The notes below the pieces were generated by a model that saw nothing but the letters and a program-made list of their open reading frames with translations, made no database searches and had not been told where the DNA came from. Below, piece after piece: positions 1 to 5,780 of a stretch of 7,372 nucleotides of DNA. This DNA comes from Flavobacteriaceae bacterium (GTDB taxonomy: Bacteria > Bacteroidota > Bacteroidia > Flavobacteriales > Flavobacteriaceae), in the NCBI GenBank assembly GCA_013001365.1, contig JABDMQ010000200.1, positions 1 through 7,372 of the forward strand, read 5' to 3'. Numbering within the stretch: the stretch's first letter is position 1; each line of letters opens with the position of its first letter. Both the position numbers and the translations under genes were made by a program.

Positions 1-194
1 TAAACTGTAACGTTTCCGCTATATCCACCAGAGATGAAAGCATAATGAGAATCGTGCTGTCCTGGTGGTACATAGACCCTTTCTGCTACATTGCTGGACA
101 AAGCACCAGAATTAGAACTACCTGAATTGTTACAACCAGTAAATGCCACTAAAACAGATACTAATACTAGTGTTGATTTTAATAAGTTTTTCAT
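1..194 (-). CDS. nosZ: Nitrous oxide reductase NosZ, N-terminal part (runs off the left edge)
   Basis: Only the first 64 codons are present. The protein starts MKNLLKSTLVLV and has a lipoprotein signal peptide: a Lys-containing n-region, a hydrophobic core, and a lipobox-like AFTGC with Cys21. A Ser/Asn/Gly-rich tether follows. Residues about 38-64 then read AERVYVPPGQHDSHYAF and SGGYSGNVTV, which resembles the start of the seven-bladed propeller domain of Sec-exported (clade II) NosZ. In this family NosZ reduces N2O to N2 in the periplasm with CuA and CuZ centres; the copper ligands lie outside the window. It is the last visible gene of a minus-strand run, 22 bp after the fasciclin gene and behind a cytochrome c gene, which fits a nos cluster. 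Recognition rests on a short N-terminal segment, so another beta-propeller lipoprotein is not fully excluded. Confidence 0.75.
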   Translation of the reverse strand, partial: MKNLLKSTLVLVSVLVAFTGCNNSGSSNSGALSSNVAERVYVPPGQHDSHYAFISGGYSGNVTV

Positions 195-216
195 GTTTTA
201 AAAATTGTTTAGTTAT

Positions 217-798
217 TTAATTTTCTTCGGTCGGCGGCAATAATACCTTGTCTACAACATGTACGATACCATTTCCAGCTTTGACACTGGCAATGATATT
301 GGCACCTCCTATTACTGGCTTACCATCAACAACTTCTACTTTAACATATTGGTTGTTTGCTTGACCAAGTTTTGGAAGCTTGGTAAGAATGCTCGTATTT
401 AAATTACCTGGTGTAACATGATATTTTAATATGTTGGCCAAGGCATCTTTATTTTCAGGTTTCACAAGATTCTCAACTGTACCATCAGGCAGTGCTGCAA
501 AGGCATCATCTGTCGGTGCAAAAACAGTTAAGGGACCGACATTTACCAAGGCATTCTCTACTTCTGCTGCTTGTACTGCTGCAACAAGGGTTGCGTGGTC
601 AGGAGAGCCTATTGCTATCTGTAAGCAATTTGGAACTCCTTCATCGTCTTCTATAAATGCTTGTCCGGTTTTTTTGTTGGTATTGTTTTCACTCTTGGAA
701 ACTGTTGAGGTCGATGAGGCTTCTTTGTTTTCGTTTTTGCAAGAGCTTATAAATGCAATGATTGCAAAAACAATTAATAGCTGTTTGATTGGTTTCAT
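217..798 (-). CDS. Fasciclin (FAS1) domain lipoprotein of the nos cluster
   Basis: A 193-residue protein with a lipoprotein signal peptide (hydrophobic residues 7-19, lipobox ISSC with Cys20), a Lys/Glu/Ser/Asn-rich linker to about residue 45, and one FAS1 domain over about residues 57-189. The FAS1 H1-type motif TVFAPTDDAF is at 91-100, the YHV segment at 126-128, and the H2-type end GIVHVVDKVLLP at 177-188. FAS1 domains usually mediate adhesion or protein-protein contact; no enzymatic role is implied. The gene lies 6 bp after the cytochrome c gene and 22 bp before nosZ, so the three are probably co-transcribed. A scaffold or assembly role between cytochrome and NosZ at the membrane is inference from position only. 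The family call is secure; the function is unknown. Confidence 0.9.
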   Translation of the reverse strand: MKPIKQLLIVFAIIAFISSCKNENKEASSTSTVSKSENNTNKKTGQAFIEDDEGVPNCLQIAIGSPDHATLVAAVQAAEVENALVNVGPLTVFAPTDDAFAALPDGTVENLVKPENKDALANILKYHVTPGNLNTSILTKLPKLGQANNQYVKVEVVDGKPVIGGANIIASVKAGNGIVHVVDKVLLPPTEEN

Positions 799-804
799 AT
801 ATAT

Positions 805-1308
805 CTATTTTAGTGTTCTGAAGAATTCAAGGACTGCTCTAGCATCTTCCTCAGAAAGATTCTGATTCGCCATCGGTGAACCATTGAACTCAATTAAAAG
901 GTCTCTTGCCAATTTGTCTTCTTTAACCATTTTTTCTGGATCCAGAATCATGTTCATAACCCACTCGGGCGATCTTCTTTCTAATATGTTATTTGGTGCT
1001 GGACCAATGAATTTCTTTCCAACTTTATGGCAAGCTGTACACATCTTTTTAAAGACATCTGCTCCATGAGTAACCATATCCTGATTAATTGATTCATCTA
1101 AGGTTAGAGTCTTAATTGGTCCAACACCTTTATCGTTTAATGCAATTCTTTTTGATGCTGGAATGCCTTCTGCCTTCTTTTCGACCTTTTTCTCTGTTTT
1201 TTGGCGTTGGAGCTTGATTTTTGAAGTTTCCTCTTTCTTTTCCTCCCCGCCGCAAGCCATAAATCCCATTACTAGAATTAATGCTAATAGTTTTAGTGTT
1301 GACCTCAT
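805..1308 (-). CDS. Monohaem c-type cytochrome lipoprotein, probable electron donor in N2O respiration
   Basis: A 167-residue protein. Residues 1-19 form a lipoprotein signal peptide (hydrophobic core, lipobox FMAC with Cys19). Residues 20-48 are a highly charged Lys/Glu linker. The cytochrome c domain covers about residues 75-167. The single haem-binding motif is CTACH (Cys90, Cys93, His94), and Met146 in the GSPM segment is the likely distal ligand. The C-terminal helix (about 151-166) is typical of small class I cytochromes. The predicted location is membrane-anchored, facing the periplasm. As first gene of the cytochrome-fasciclin-nosZ run it plausibly carries electrons from the quinol pool side to NosZ; this partner assignment comes from gene order. 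Transcription probably starts near 1324 from a TAAATTTG box, with a leader of about 16 nt. The ATG at 1308 is chosen because it gives a complete signal peptide. Confidence 0.88.
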   Translation of the reverse strand: MRSTLKLLALILVMGFMACGGEEKKEETSKIKLQRQKTEKKVEKKAEGIPASKRIALNDKGVGPIKTLTLDESINQDMVTHGADVFKKMCTACHKVGKKFIGPAPNNILERRSPEWVMNMILDPEKMVKEDKLARDLLIEFNGSPMANQNLSEEDARAVLEFFRTLK

Positions 1309-1318
1309 ATGATTTTGA

Positions 1319-1357
1319 TTTTGTCAAACAAATTTAGATTCTGAATTGTTGACAAAA
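1319..1357. repeat. 9-bp perfect inverted repeat spanning the cytochrome/nos promoter
   Basis: TTTTGTCAA (1319-1327) and TTGACAAAA (1349-1357) are perfect inverted arms separated by 21 bp. They bracket the -7 box at 1329-1336. The right arm contains the candidate -33 element and abuts the FNR/CRP-like palindrome, and the left arm covers the predicted start point near 1324. It could be an operator, for example for the divergent Rrf2 regulator, but its bound protein is not identifiable from sequence. Confidence 0.5.
1329..1336 (-). promoter_or_regulatory. -7 promoter box for the cytochrome-fasciclin-nosZ operon
   Basis: The minus strand reads TAAATTTG, an exact match to the Bacteroidota -7 consensus TAnnTTTG. 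A TTTTG at 1353-1357 (minus strand) lies 16 nt upstream and may be the -33 element. If the first T is taken as -12, the start point is near 1324, giving a leader of about 16 nt before the ATG at 1308. The box begins 29.5 bp from the centre of the palindrome at 1358-1373. Confidence 0.65.
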
Positions 1358-1373
1358 CATGATAATAATCATA
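1358..1373. promoter_or_regulatory. FNR/CRP-like palindrome A, shared by the divergent nos operon and rrf2
   Basis: The site reads CATGAT-AATA-ATCATA, a near-perfect palindrome with 5-bp exact arms around four bases (ATGAT/ATCAT). This is the TGAY-N4-RTCA architecture of FNR/CRP-family sites. The centre at 1365.5 lies 29.5 bp from the -7 box of the nos-side promoter and 30.5 bp from that of rrf2, so one dimer could contact polymerase on either side in class II geometry. Four other copies in the window precede USP or hibernation-factor genes and one precedes a candidate sRNA. Confidence 0.65.
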
Positions 1374-1395
1374 TTTCGGATATAAATGTCTTTTT

Positions 1396-1403
1396 TATAT
1401 TTG
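1396..1403 (+). promoter_or_regulatory. -7 promoter box for the rrf2-family regulator
   Basis: The plus strand reads TATATTTG, an exact TAnnTTTG match. The upstream -33 region has only a weak TTTC at 1374-1377, consistent with an activator-dependent promoter. The predicted start near 1408 leaves a leader of about 17 nt before the ATG at 1425. Confidence 0.6.
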
Positions 1404-1424
1404 CATTCGATCAATTAATGAATC

Positions 1425-1856
1425 ATGCTTTCTAAATCTACTAAATATGCGTTGAAGGCCGTTTTGTTCTTAGCAGTTAATTCGAGCGAAAACAGCAAAG
1501 TCATGGTGAAGGATATTGCTAAACCCATTAATGTACCTCAAGCATATATAGCTAAACTGCTACAGAAACTATCAAAAGAAAACATAATATCTTCAAGTAG
1601 AGGACCTAAAGGTGGTTTTTATTTAAGTGAAGGTGATCGACAACATTCCGTCTTGAGCATAATAATTGCAATCGAAGGAGAAAAAAAATTGACCAATTGC
1701 CTTTTGAATTTAAAAAAGTGCAATGAATTTAAACCTTGCCCTTTACATAACAAAATTAGTTCAATACGGTCAGAATTACTTCAAAGCTTCGGTGAAATGA
1801 AAATTGATGAACTTTCTCAGGAAATTAAGGCGGCACAAGCATTCTTACCACTTTGA
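1425..1856 (+). CDS. Rrf2-family transcriptional regulator with a three-cysteine cluster motif
   Basis: A 143-residue protein with the Rrf2 layout: an N-terminal winged helix-turn-helix (start LSKSTKYALKAVLFLA; recognition region about 28-50; wing with SSRGPKGGFYLS at 57-68) and three cysteines at 92, 99 and 105. These match the position of the Fe-S ligands in IscR and NsrR, though the spacing here is C-x6-C-x5-C rather than the usual C-x5-C-x5-C. Relatives sense NO, Fe-S status or redox. Divergent placement from the nos genes, with a shared control region, suggests that it regulates them and itself; NO sensing as in NsrR is attractive but not proven. A bidirectional terminator follows the stop. 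The start is supported by the exact family N-terminus and a good -7 box 17-29 nt upstream. Confidence 0.9.
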   Translation: MLSKSTKYALKAVLFLAVNSSENSKVMVKDIAKPINVPQAYIAKLLQKLSKENIISSSRGPKGGFYLSEGDRQHSVLSIIIAIEGEKKLTNCLLNLKKCNEFKPCPLHNKISSIRSELLQSFGEMKIDELSQEIKAAQAFLPL

Positions 1857-1864
1857 AAACATAA

Positions 1865-1894
1865 AAAAGAGCTGAATTTTCATTCAGCTCTTTT
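1865..1894. terminator. Bidirectional intrinsic terminator between rrf2 and the USP gene
   Basis: GAGCTGAAT (1869-1877) and ATTCAGCTC (1882-1890) form a perfect 9-bp stem around loop TTTC, extended by four A-T pairs on each side. The plus strand ends in TTTT; the minus strand reads out through TTTTTT, so it works better for the USP transcript arriving from the right. It separates two convergent genes. Confidence 0.85.
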
Positions 1895-1952
1895 CAACTT
1901 CAACCGTTTTTAATAACTAACTAACAATATATAACAAGTAGAAGTATTCTTA

Positions 1953-2786
1953 TTAGATCTTAAAGGTCATTACCGGTAATTTGGAATGATTGGCAATATC
2001 TTCTGTTATGCTTCCTTCAAAAAAGTGGGCAAGCCCTTTTCTTCCATGAGTAGGTACGGAAATTAGATCGGCACCGATCTTATTAGAGAAATTCAATACG
2101 CCTTTTTCTACACTGTAGTCGGAAATGAAATTAACGTATTCCATGCCATCGAGATTACCATCTGCTAGATTGAAAAAATCTTTCGCTTTCTGTTCGATTT
2201 CCGTTGAGCTCCTAAAACTAATGCTTGGCAGATTAACATAAAGAACCTGCATTTTTGTTCCTAGCCTTTCGAACATTTCCTTTGCCTTTTTATATGGGTT
2301 TATCGAATCCTTAGAAAGATCACAAGCAAAGACCACTTTTTCGTACCCTGTCTCTTGTGGCGCATTCTTAACAACAAGAACTGGTATATCCGAATGCCTT
2401 ACCACCTTCTCGGTATTGGAACCAACAAACACTTCCCTGAAACCACTTGAGCCGTGAGAGCCCATGATAATAAGGTCTGCTCCTTGTTCTTTGGCAACAT
2501 CGTTGACTTCGCTGAATACCTTAAAATGCTTAACAAGAGGTGTGATCTTTACACCATCCAAATAATCCTTGTCCAAGAATTCATCGAAACGCTGTTCTGC
2601 CAATTTCAAGAAAAAAACGGCTTTGCTACTCTGCTCGCTATCTGTTGTGGTCAATACTGCTTGAGATATCTCCAACATGTGCAGTACAATGATTTCTGAA
2701 TTGGCTTTCTTGGCCATTCTTGCAGCGGTCTTCAAAGCATATTCTGAATGCTGTGAAAAATCTATTGGAACGATTATTTTCTTCAT
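1953..2786 (-). CDS. Two-domain universal stress protein (USP 1), both domains near-canonical
   Basis: A 277-residue cytoplasmic protein with two tandem UspA-type alpha/beta domains (about 1-140 and 147-277). Each opens with a beta-strand plus Asp: IVPIDFS at 5-11 and VVFACDLS at 151-158. The first domain has the full ATP-binding signature G-x2-G-x9-G-S: GSHG at 109-112 and GSN at 122-124. The second keeps THG (246-248), a nine-residue gap and GS (258-259), with the first glycine replaced by Pro245. Family members bind ATP and support survival of starvation, hypoxia or oxidative stress; no partner can be named here. It differs from the other three USPs in the window, whose second domains have lost the signature. 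It has its own FNR/CRP-like site and a leader of about 40 nt, and ends at the terminator at 1865-1894. Confidence 0.92.
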   Translation of the reverse strand: MKKIIVPIDFSQHSEYALKTAARMAKKANSEIIVLHMLEISQAVLTTTDSEQSSKAVFFLKLAEQRFDEFLDKDYLDGVKITPLVKHFKVFSEVNDVAKEQGADLIIMGSHGSSGFREVFVGSNTEKVVRHSDIPVLVVKNAPQETGYEKVVFACDLSKDSINPYKKAKEMFERLGTKMQVLYVNLPSISFRSSTEIEQKAKDFFNLADGNLDGMEYVNFISDYSVEKGVLNFSNKIGADLISVPTHGRKGLAHFFEGSITEDIANHSKLPVMTFKI

Positions 2787-2830
2787 TGGTTTTTTGGTTT
2801 ACTCATAAGATACATATCTTATTTCAATAG

Positions 2831-2838
2831 TGAAATTA
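2831..2838 (-). promoter_or_regulatory. Degenerate -7 box for USP 1
   Basis: The minus strand reads TAATTTCA, matching TAnnTTTG at four of six fixed positions. It is called because its first base lies exactly 29.5 bp from the centre of palindrome B, the same distance as at the other minus-strand sites. The predicted start is near 2826. On its own this box would not be convincing. Confidence 0.4.
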
Positions 2839-2859
2839 AAGAAGCTTTTTATTTTAAAA

Positions 2860-2875
2860 TATGACGTAAATCATA
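2860..2875. promoter_or_regulatory. FNR/CRP-like palindrome B, upstream of USP 1
   Basis: The site reads TATGAC-GTAA-ATCATA, with outer arms TATGA/TCATA. It is intergenic, between the stop of USP 2 (2887) and the start of USP 1 (2786). It would let USP 1 be transcribed independently of the upstream USP 3-USP 2 pair, as no terminator hairpin is seen in this gap. Confidence 0.6.
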
Positions 2876-2886
2876 AAACTCTAACA

Positions 2887-3726
2887 TCATTTCGTTGGAA
2901 TGACCAAGAATGGTATTGCTAAATGAAAGCCTATTTGATTGATCGTCGACTTAAAAAACAGATTTTCGAAGAAAGAATGCTTGTTATTTATCATCGTCAA
3001 TAAATTAACCCTGGCTTTTAACTGAAATTCTGTTATTGCACCAGCAACCGTTTGATTACTTACATTATGGAATAAATGTGCAATGCCTTTAAAGTATCCT
3101 TCAAGTTTCTTACGATTTTTTTCTTGATTCTCGGATAGGTCATATCCATAAGATACATTCATGATATTAACCCTAGCATGATAGGCCGAACCAATTTCCT
3201 TGATAAGCGCAACATGCTTGTCTTCAAAATCAACTTCGTAATCAGAGGGAAACAAGATTTCATGAGGTTCTTCAAATTCAAAACCACTCGGAACGGCAAT
3301 TACAGGGCATTTAGCATTTTTGAATACATGTACAGTGTTAGAGCCAAACAATATCTCCTTTGCTCCTGTAGCGCCTTTGGTACCCATAACTATTAAATCC
3401 ATGGTATTACCTTCGTAAAGTTCATCGATCTCTCTTAAAAGCGTATTGAATGAAGATGTCTTGCCAAATATATGCTTTGGATTCTTGAATTCTTTTTCAA
3501 TCCTATCAACCATCTCATCAAGCTTTGATACTGATGTTTCCCTCATCGCATCCACCAGTTCAGCACCTACTGAACTTTCCAATGTGTATTCAAACTGATA
3601 GATCATTGGCGTGTAAGTATTCAATAAGGTGAAATTACATTCTGAATCCTTGAATAATTGAAGGGCGTATTTAATCGCATTCCAGGAATTTTCTGAGAAA
3701 TCTGTCGGAAGAAGTATTCTTTTCAT
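2887..3726 (-). CDS. Two-domain universal stress protein (USP 2), second domain degenerate
   Basis: A 279-residue protein beginning MKRILLPTDFSENSWNAIKYA, the usual UspA start. The first domain (about 1-146) has an intact nucleotide-binding signature, GTKG at 115-118 and GSN at 128-130. The second domain (about 155-279) starts with ILFPSDY but its signature region is NNKHSFFENLFFKS (247-260), without the glycines, so it probably does not bind ATP in the usual way. It lies 22 bp downstream of USP 3 with no palindrome or promoter box between, so the two are probably one operon. It is similar to USP 3 and USP 4 along its length, suggesting local duplication. Confidence 0.92.
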   Translation of the reverse strand: MKRILLPTDFSENSWNAIKYALQLFKDSECNFTLLNTYTPMIYQFEYTLESSVGAELVDAMRETSVSKLDEMVDRIEKEFKNPKHIFGKTSSFNTLLREIDELYEGNTMDLIVMGTKGATGAKEILFGSNTVHVFKNAKCPVIAVPSGFEFEEPHEILFPSDYEVDFEDKHVALIKEIGSAYHARVNIMNVSYGYDLSENQEKNRKKLEGYFKGIAHLFHNVSNQTVAGAITEFQLKARVNLLTMINNKHSFFENLFFKSTINQIGFHLAIPFLVIPTK

Positions 3727-3748
3727 GATTCAGAATTTTAATTAATGT

Positions 3749-4597
3749 TCAATTTCGTCTAATGTTCTGCATAGCTAGGAAAGGAATAGCAACATGCAGC
3801 GATATTTTATCTATAGTGGATCGAAACAGGATATTCTCCAAGAAAGAATGCCTTGTATTTACCATGACCAACATATCAACATTATGCTCCTTTATATGGT
3901 CATCGATGGCCTTTTTTACATTTTTGGCCTTGAGGGTCTTGAATTCGATCTCGTTCTTACACAGTTCATCTTTAATGAAGTTTTGGTTGTCCTCTTGCCG
4001 CAAGGACAATTTATCGAATTCTGAAATGTAGATCATTTCGATCTTGGCCCGATAAGGTGATGCCATTTCACATAACAACTTCAATTCCCTTCTTTTGTAT
4101 GGAATCATGTAATTAGTAGGAAAGACAATTTGTTTTGGCTGTGTGTATTTATAGTTCTCAGGAATTGCCAGAACTGGGCAATGTACGTATTTCAAGACCT
4201 GTAGTGTATGACTCCCAAAAGTCATTTTCCTATCGTTCGTCTCACCTTTAGTACCCATGACAATAATATCGATATTTTCGTCATCGACAATCTTGGCTGC
4301 TTCATCAAGTAACATACTATTTGCAGATATGATACTGTAGTTATGCCGCGGATTAGGGGATATCTCTTTTATTTGCTTTAATGTTTCCTGTAATTGATTC
4401 TCTGACCTATCACTAATGATCCTGGTGACTTCGTTCATTGTTTCCCTGCTCAATAACGCTTTATCCGCATAGATATCATCCTGATAGGCATGCATGATGA
4501 AAAATTCGCTTTTTTCGTACTTGAAAAGCTCGACAGCATATTGCATCGCATTGAATGCATTGCTTGAAAAGTCGGTTGGAATCAGTATTTTTCTCAT
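3749..4597 (-). CDS. Two-domain universal stress protein (USP 3), second domain degenerate
   Basis: A 282-residue protein starting MRKILIPTDFSSNAFNAMQYA. The first domain carries the complete ATP-binding signature, GTKG at 115-118 and GSH at 128-130. The second domain starts near 155 (QIVFPTNY) and ends with the glycine-less NTRHSFLENILFRS (247-260), closely matching USP 2. It is the first gene of a USP 3-USP 2 operon, with palindrome C and a -7 box just upstream and a predicted leader of about 18 nt. Cytoplasmic. The family is clear; ligand and partner are unknown. Several overlapping frames inside it on the plus strand are not genes. Confidence 0.92.
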   Translation of the reverse strand: MRKILIPTDFSSNAFNAMQYAVELFKYEKSEFFIMHAYQDDIYADKALLSRETMNEVTRIISDRSENQLQETLKQIKEISPNPRHNYSIISANSMLLDEAAKIVDDENIDIIVMGTKGETNDRKMTFGSHTLQVLKYVHCPVLAIPENYKYTQPKQIVFPTNYMIPYKRRELKLLCEMASPYRAKIEMIYISEFDKLSLRQEDNQNFIKDELCKNEIEFKTLKAKNVKKAIDDHIKEHNVDMLVMVNTRHSFLENILFRSTIDKISLHVAIPFLAMQNIRRN

Positions 4598-4619
4598 AAC
4601 ACTAAGCTTATCATTTGCT

Positions 4620-4627
4620 TAAATTTA
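4620..4627 (-). promoter_or_regulatory. -7 promoter box for the USP 3-USP 2 operon
   Basis: The minus strand reads TAAATTTA, five of six fixed positions of TAnnTTTG. Its first base is 29.5 bp from the centre of palindrome C. The predicted start is near 4615, 18 nt before the ATG. Confidence 0.55.
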
Positions 4628-4648
4628 GTGTTGGAACAAGAAAGTAAC

Positions 4649-4664
4649 TATGATAATTATCAGA
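4649..4664. promoter_or_regulatory. FNR/CRP-like palindrome C, upstream of USP 3
   Basis: The site reads TATGAT-AATT-ATCAGA; its core TGATAATTATCA (4651-4662) is a perfect 12-bp palindrome. GATAATTAT occurs twice as an 11-bp-spaced direct repeat (4652-4660 and 4663-4671), one helical turn apart, so a second weaker half-site may be present. Confidence 0.62.
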
Positions 4665-4702
4665 TAATTATTTAGCAATAATAGTTTAATTGAATACCCA
4701 AT

Positions 4703-5005
4703 TTACATATAAGGCTTCATCTCTGCTTTTCGTTTCTTAAGCTTCTTCTCTAATTCCTTAATTGTGCTTTTAACAGCCATCTCATAATTCTTCTCATTAG
4801 AGGAAGCGAATATCCTTGGACCGTTAAGGCTTAATTCAATTTCACATATTTTACCTTTTCCTTTAGGGTCATTCTCCTTCTTGAAATATACCTCGGAATT
4901 TATTAGCCATTCATATTTCTTGGCAAGATTACCAAGCTTTTTAATGGTATAATCTTCCATGGTCTCACTAGTCGGCATTTGTACAAATTGAATGTTAATA
5001 GTCAT
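4703..5005 (-). CDS. hpf: Ribosome hibernation promoting factor, short HPF/RaiA family
   Basis: A 100-residue protein with the beta-alpha-beta-beta-beta-alpha pattern of the short HPF/YfiA family: first strand TINIQFVQM (2-10), helix about 13-30, strands near 34-42, 51-61 and 63-69, and a C-terminal helix (71-94) that is strongly basic (KELEKKLKKRK). The length fits short HPF; the C-terminal dimerisation extension of long HPF is absent. The family binds the 30S decoding region and inactivates or dimerises ribosomes when growth stops. It is divergent from upp and stands 105 bp upstream of USP 3, with its own palindrome (E) and a leader of about 20 nt, so it probably belongs to the same stress response. 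The gene symbol reflects the family rather than a proven orthologue. Confidence 0.85.
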   Translation of the reverse strand: MTINIQFVQMPTSETMEDYTIKKLGNLAKKYEWLINSEVYFKKENDPKGKGKICEIELSLNGPRIFASSNEKNYEMAVKSTIKELEKKLKKRKAEMKPYM

Positions 5006-5029
5006 ATGATAATAGTATTAGAATTTATT

Positions 5030-5037
5030 ACAATTTA
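5030..5037 (-). promoter_or_regulatory. Degenerate -7 box for hpf
   Basis: The minus strand reads TAAATTGT, four of six fixed positions of TAnnTTTG. It is placed by the constant 29.5-bp distance to the centre of palindrome E. The predicted start is near 5025. Confidence 0.4.
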
Positions 5038-5058
5038 TTGAATGAGAAGATAAAGAAT

Positions 5059-5074
5059 TATGACCAATATCATT
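5059..5074. promoter_or_regulatory. FNR/CRP-like palindrome E, between hpf and upp
   Basis: The site reads TATGAC-CAAT-ATCATT. It lies between divergent hpf and upp. The spacing matches the hpf side; on the upp side no good TAnnTTTG box is found at 29-31 bp (the nearest, TAATTTCT at 5094-5101, starts at 27.5 bp), so control of upp is doubtful. Confidence 0.58.
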
Positions 5075-5120
5075 AAATTGATTTTAAGTATCTTAATTTC
5101 TCAAATGCCAACACATTGTT

Positions 5121-5774
5121 ATGCAGATACATGATTTCAGTAACGACCAATCTGTTCTTAATCAATTCATTGCCGAATTAAGAGATGTCAATATTCAGAA
5201 GGATTCTATGAGATTTCGCAATAATATTGAGCGCATTGGGGAAATCCTGAGTTACGAACTCAGCAAGACCCTGAACTACGGTACCAAGGAAATCGAAACA
5301 CCTTTTGGAAGTAAGCAGATGTCCTTGCCTAAAAATGAATTGGTCCTTTGCTCCGTTTTAAGGGCTGGACTGCCACTACACCAAGGACTGCTTAATTTTT
5401 TTGACAAAGCAGAAAACGCTTTTATCTCTGCTTATAGATTACATCGCGACAACCAAGATGCATTTGAGGTAAACGTAAAATACTTGGCTGCACCATCCTT
5501 ATCCAATAAGACATTGGTACTTACCGACCCGATGTTAGCAACAGGCAAAACCCTGGAGAATGTTTTCAATGCCTTGAAAAAACACGGAATACCCAAACAA
5601 ATCCATATTGTTTCTGTTATTGGTTCAAGCTCTGGAGTTGAATACGTTAATTCGATTTTTCCAGATAGCACTCATATGTGGATTGCTACCATTGATGAAG
5701 AATTGAACAGTAAGGGCTATATTATTCCTGGTCTGGGTGATGCAGGCGATCTTTCTTTCGGAGAAAAGCTTTAG
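5121..5774 (+). CDS. upp: Uracil phosphoribosyltransferase
   Basis: A 217-residue type I phosphoribosyltransferase converting uracil and PRPP to UMP in pyrimidine salvage, cytoplasmic. Visible landmarks are SVLRAGLPL at 78-86, the PRPP-binding loop VLTDPMLATGKT at 133-144, and the uracil-binding end IPGLGDAGD at 202-210, followed by FGEKL at the C-terminus. The loop reads ATGKT where many bacterial enzymes have ATGGS, but the Asp and Thr-Gly core is kept. The length is normal. The start at 5121 gives the usual N-terminus with RFRNNIERIGEIL close behind it. It is divergent from hpf, and a hairpin follows the stop. No strong promoter box was found upstream; the nearby FNR/CRP-like site appears to serve hpf. 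Confidence 0.95.
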   Translation: MQIHDFSNDQSVLNQFIAELRDVNIQKDSMRFRNNIERIGEILSYELSKTLNYGTKEIETPFGSKQMSLPKNELVLCSVLRAGLPLHQGLLNFFDKAENAFISAYRLHRDNQDAFEVNVKYLAAPSLSNKTLVLTDPMLATGKTLENVFNALKKHGIPKQIHIVSVIGSSSGVEYVNSIFPDSTHMWIATIDEELNSKGYIIPGLGDAGDLSFGEKL

Positions 5775-5780
5775 GCGCTC

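Noticed and set aside
431..865. Plus-strand open frame opposite the fasciclin gene
   Set aside because: It is antisense to a clear FAS1 lipoprotein, with no family resemblance and low-complexity Ser/Ala/Phe content, so it is a shadow frame.
1309..1324. ATGATTTTGATTTTG next to the cytochrome start as a palindrome copy
   Set aside because: The right half lacks TCA; only one half-site is present, so it is not counted.
1130..1327. 65-codon minus-strand frame overlapping the cytochrome gene
   Set aside because: It overlaps the cytochrome signal peptide in another frame and is dominated by Lys/Arg/Gly from A/G-rich DNA; no support as a gene.
2065..2080. Inverted repeat AGATCGG-CA-CCGATCT
   Set aside because: It lies inside the USP 1 coding region over the conserved KIGADLIS segment, has no promoter near it and does not match the TGA-N6-TCA pattern. 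It is probably chance or codon usage.
3762..4031. Two overlapping plus-strand frames opposite USP 3
   Set aside because: They are antisense to a well-supported USP, without recognisable motifs or a promoter.
5005..5020. TATGAT-AATA-GTATTA as a seventh copy of the palindrome at the hpf start codon
   Set aside because: Only the left half matches, it overlaps the ATG and lies downstream of the predicted start point, and a better copy (5059-5074) sits at the correct spacing.
5432..5671. 79-codon minus-strand frame opposite upp
   Set aside because: It is antisense to the conserved core of upp and shows no family features. The terminator at 5789-5814 also stops minus-strand transcripts before it.
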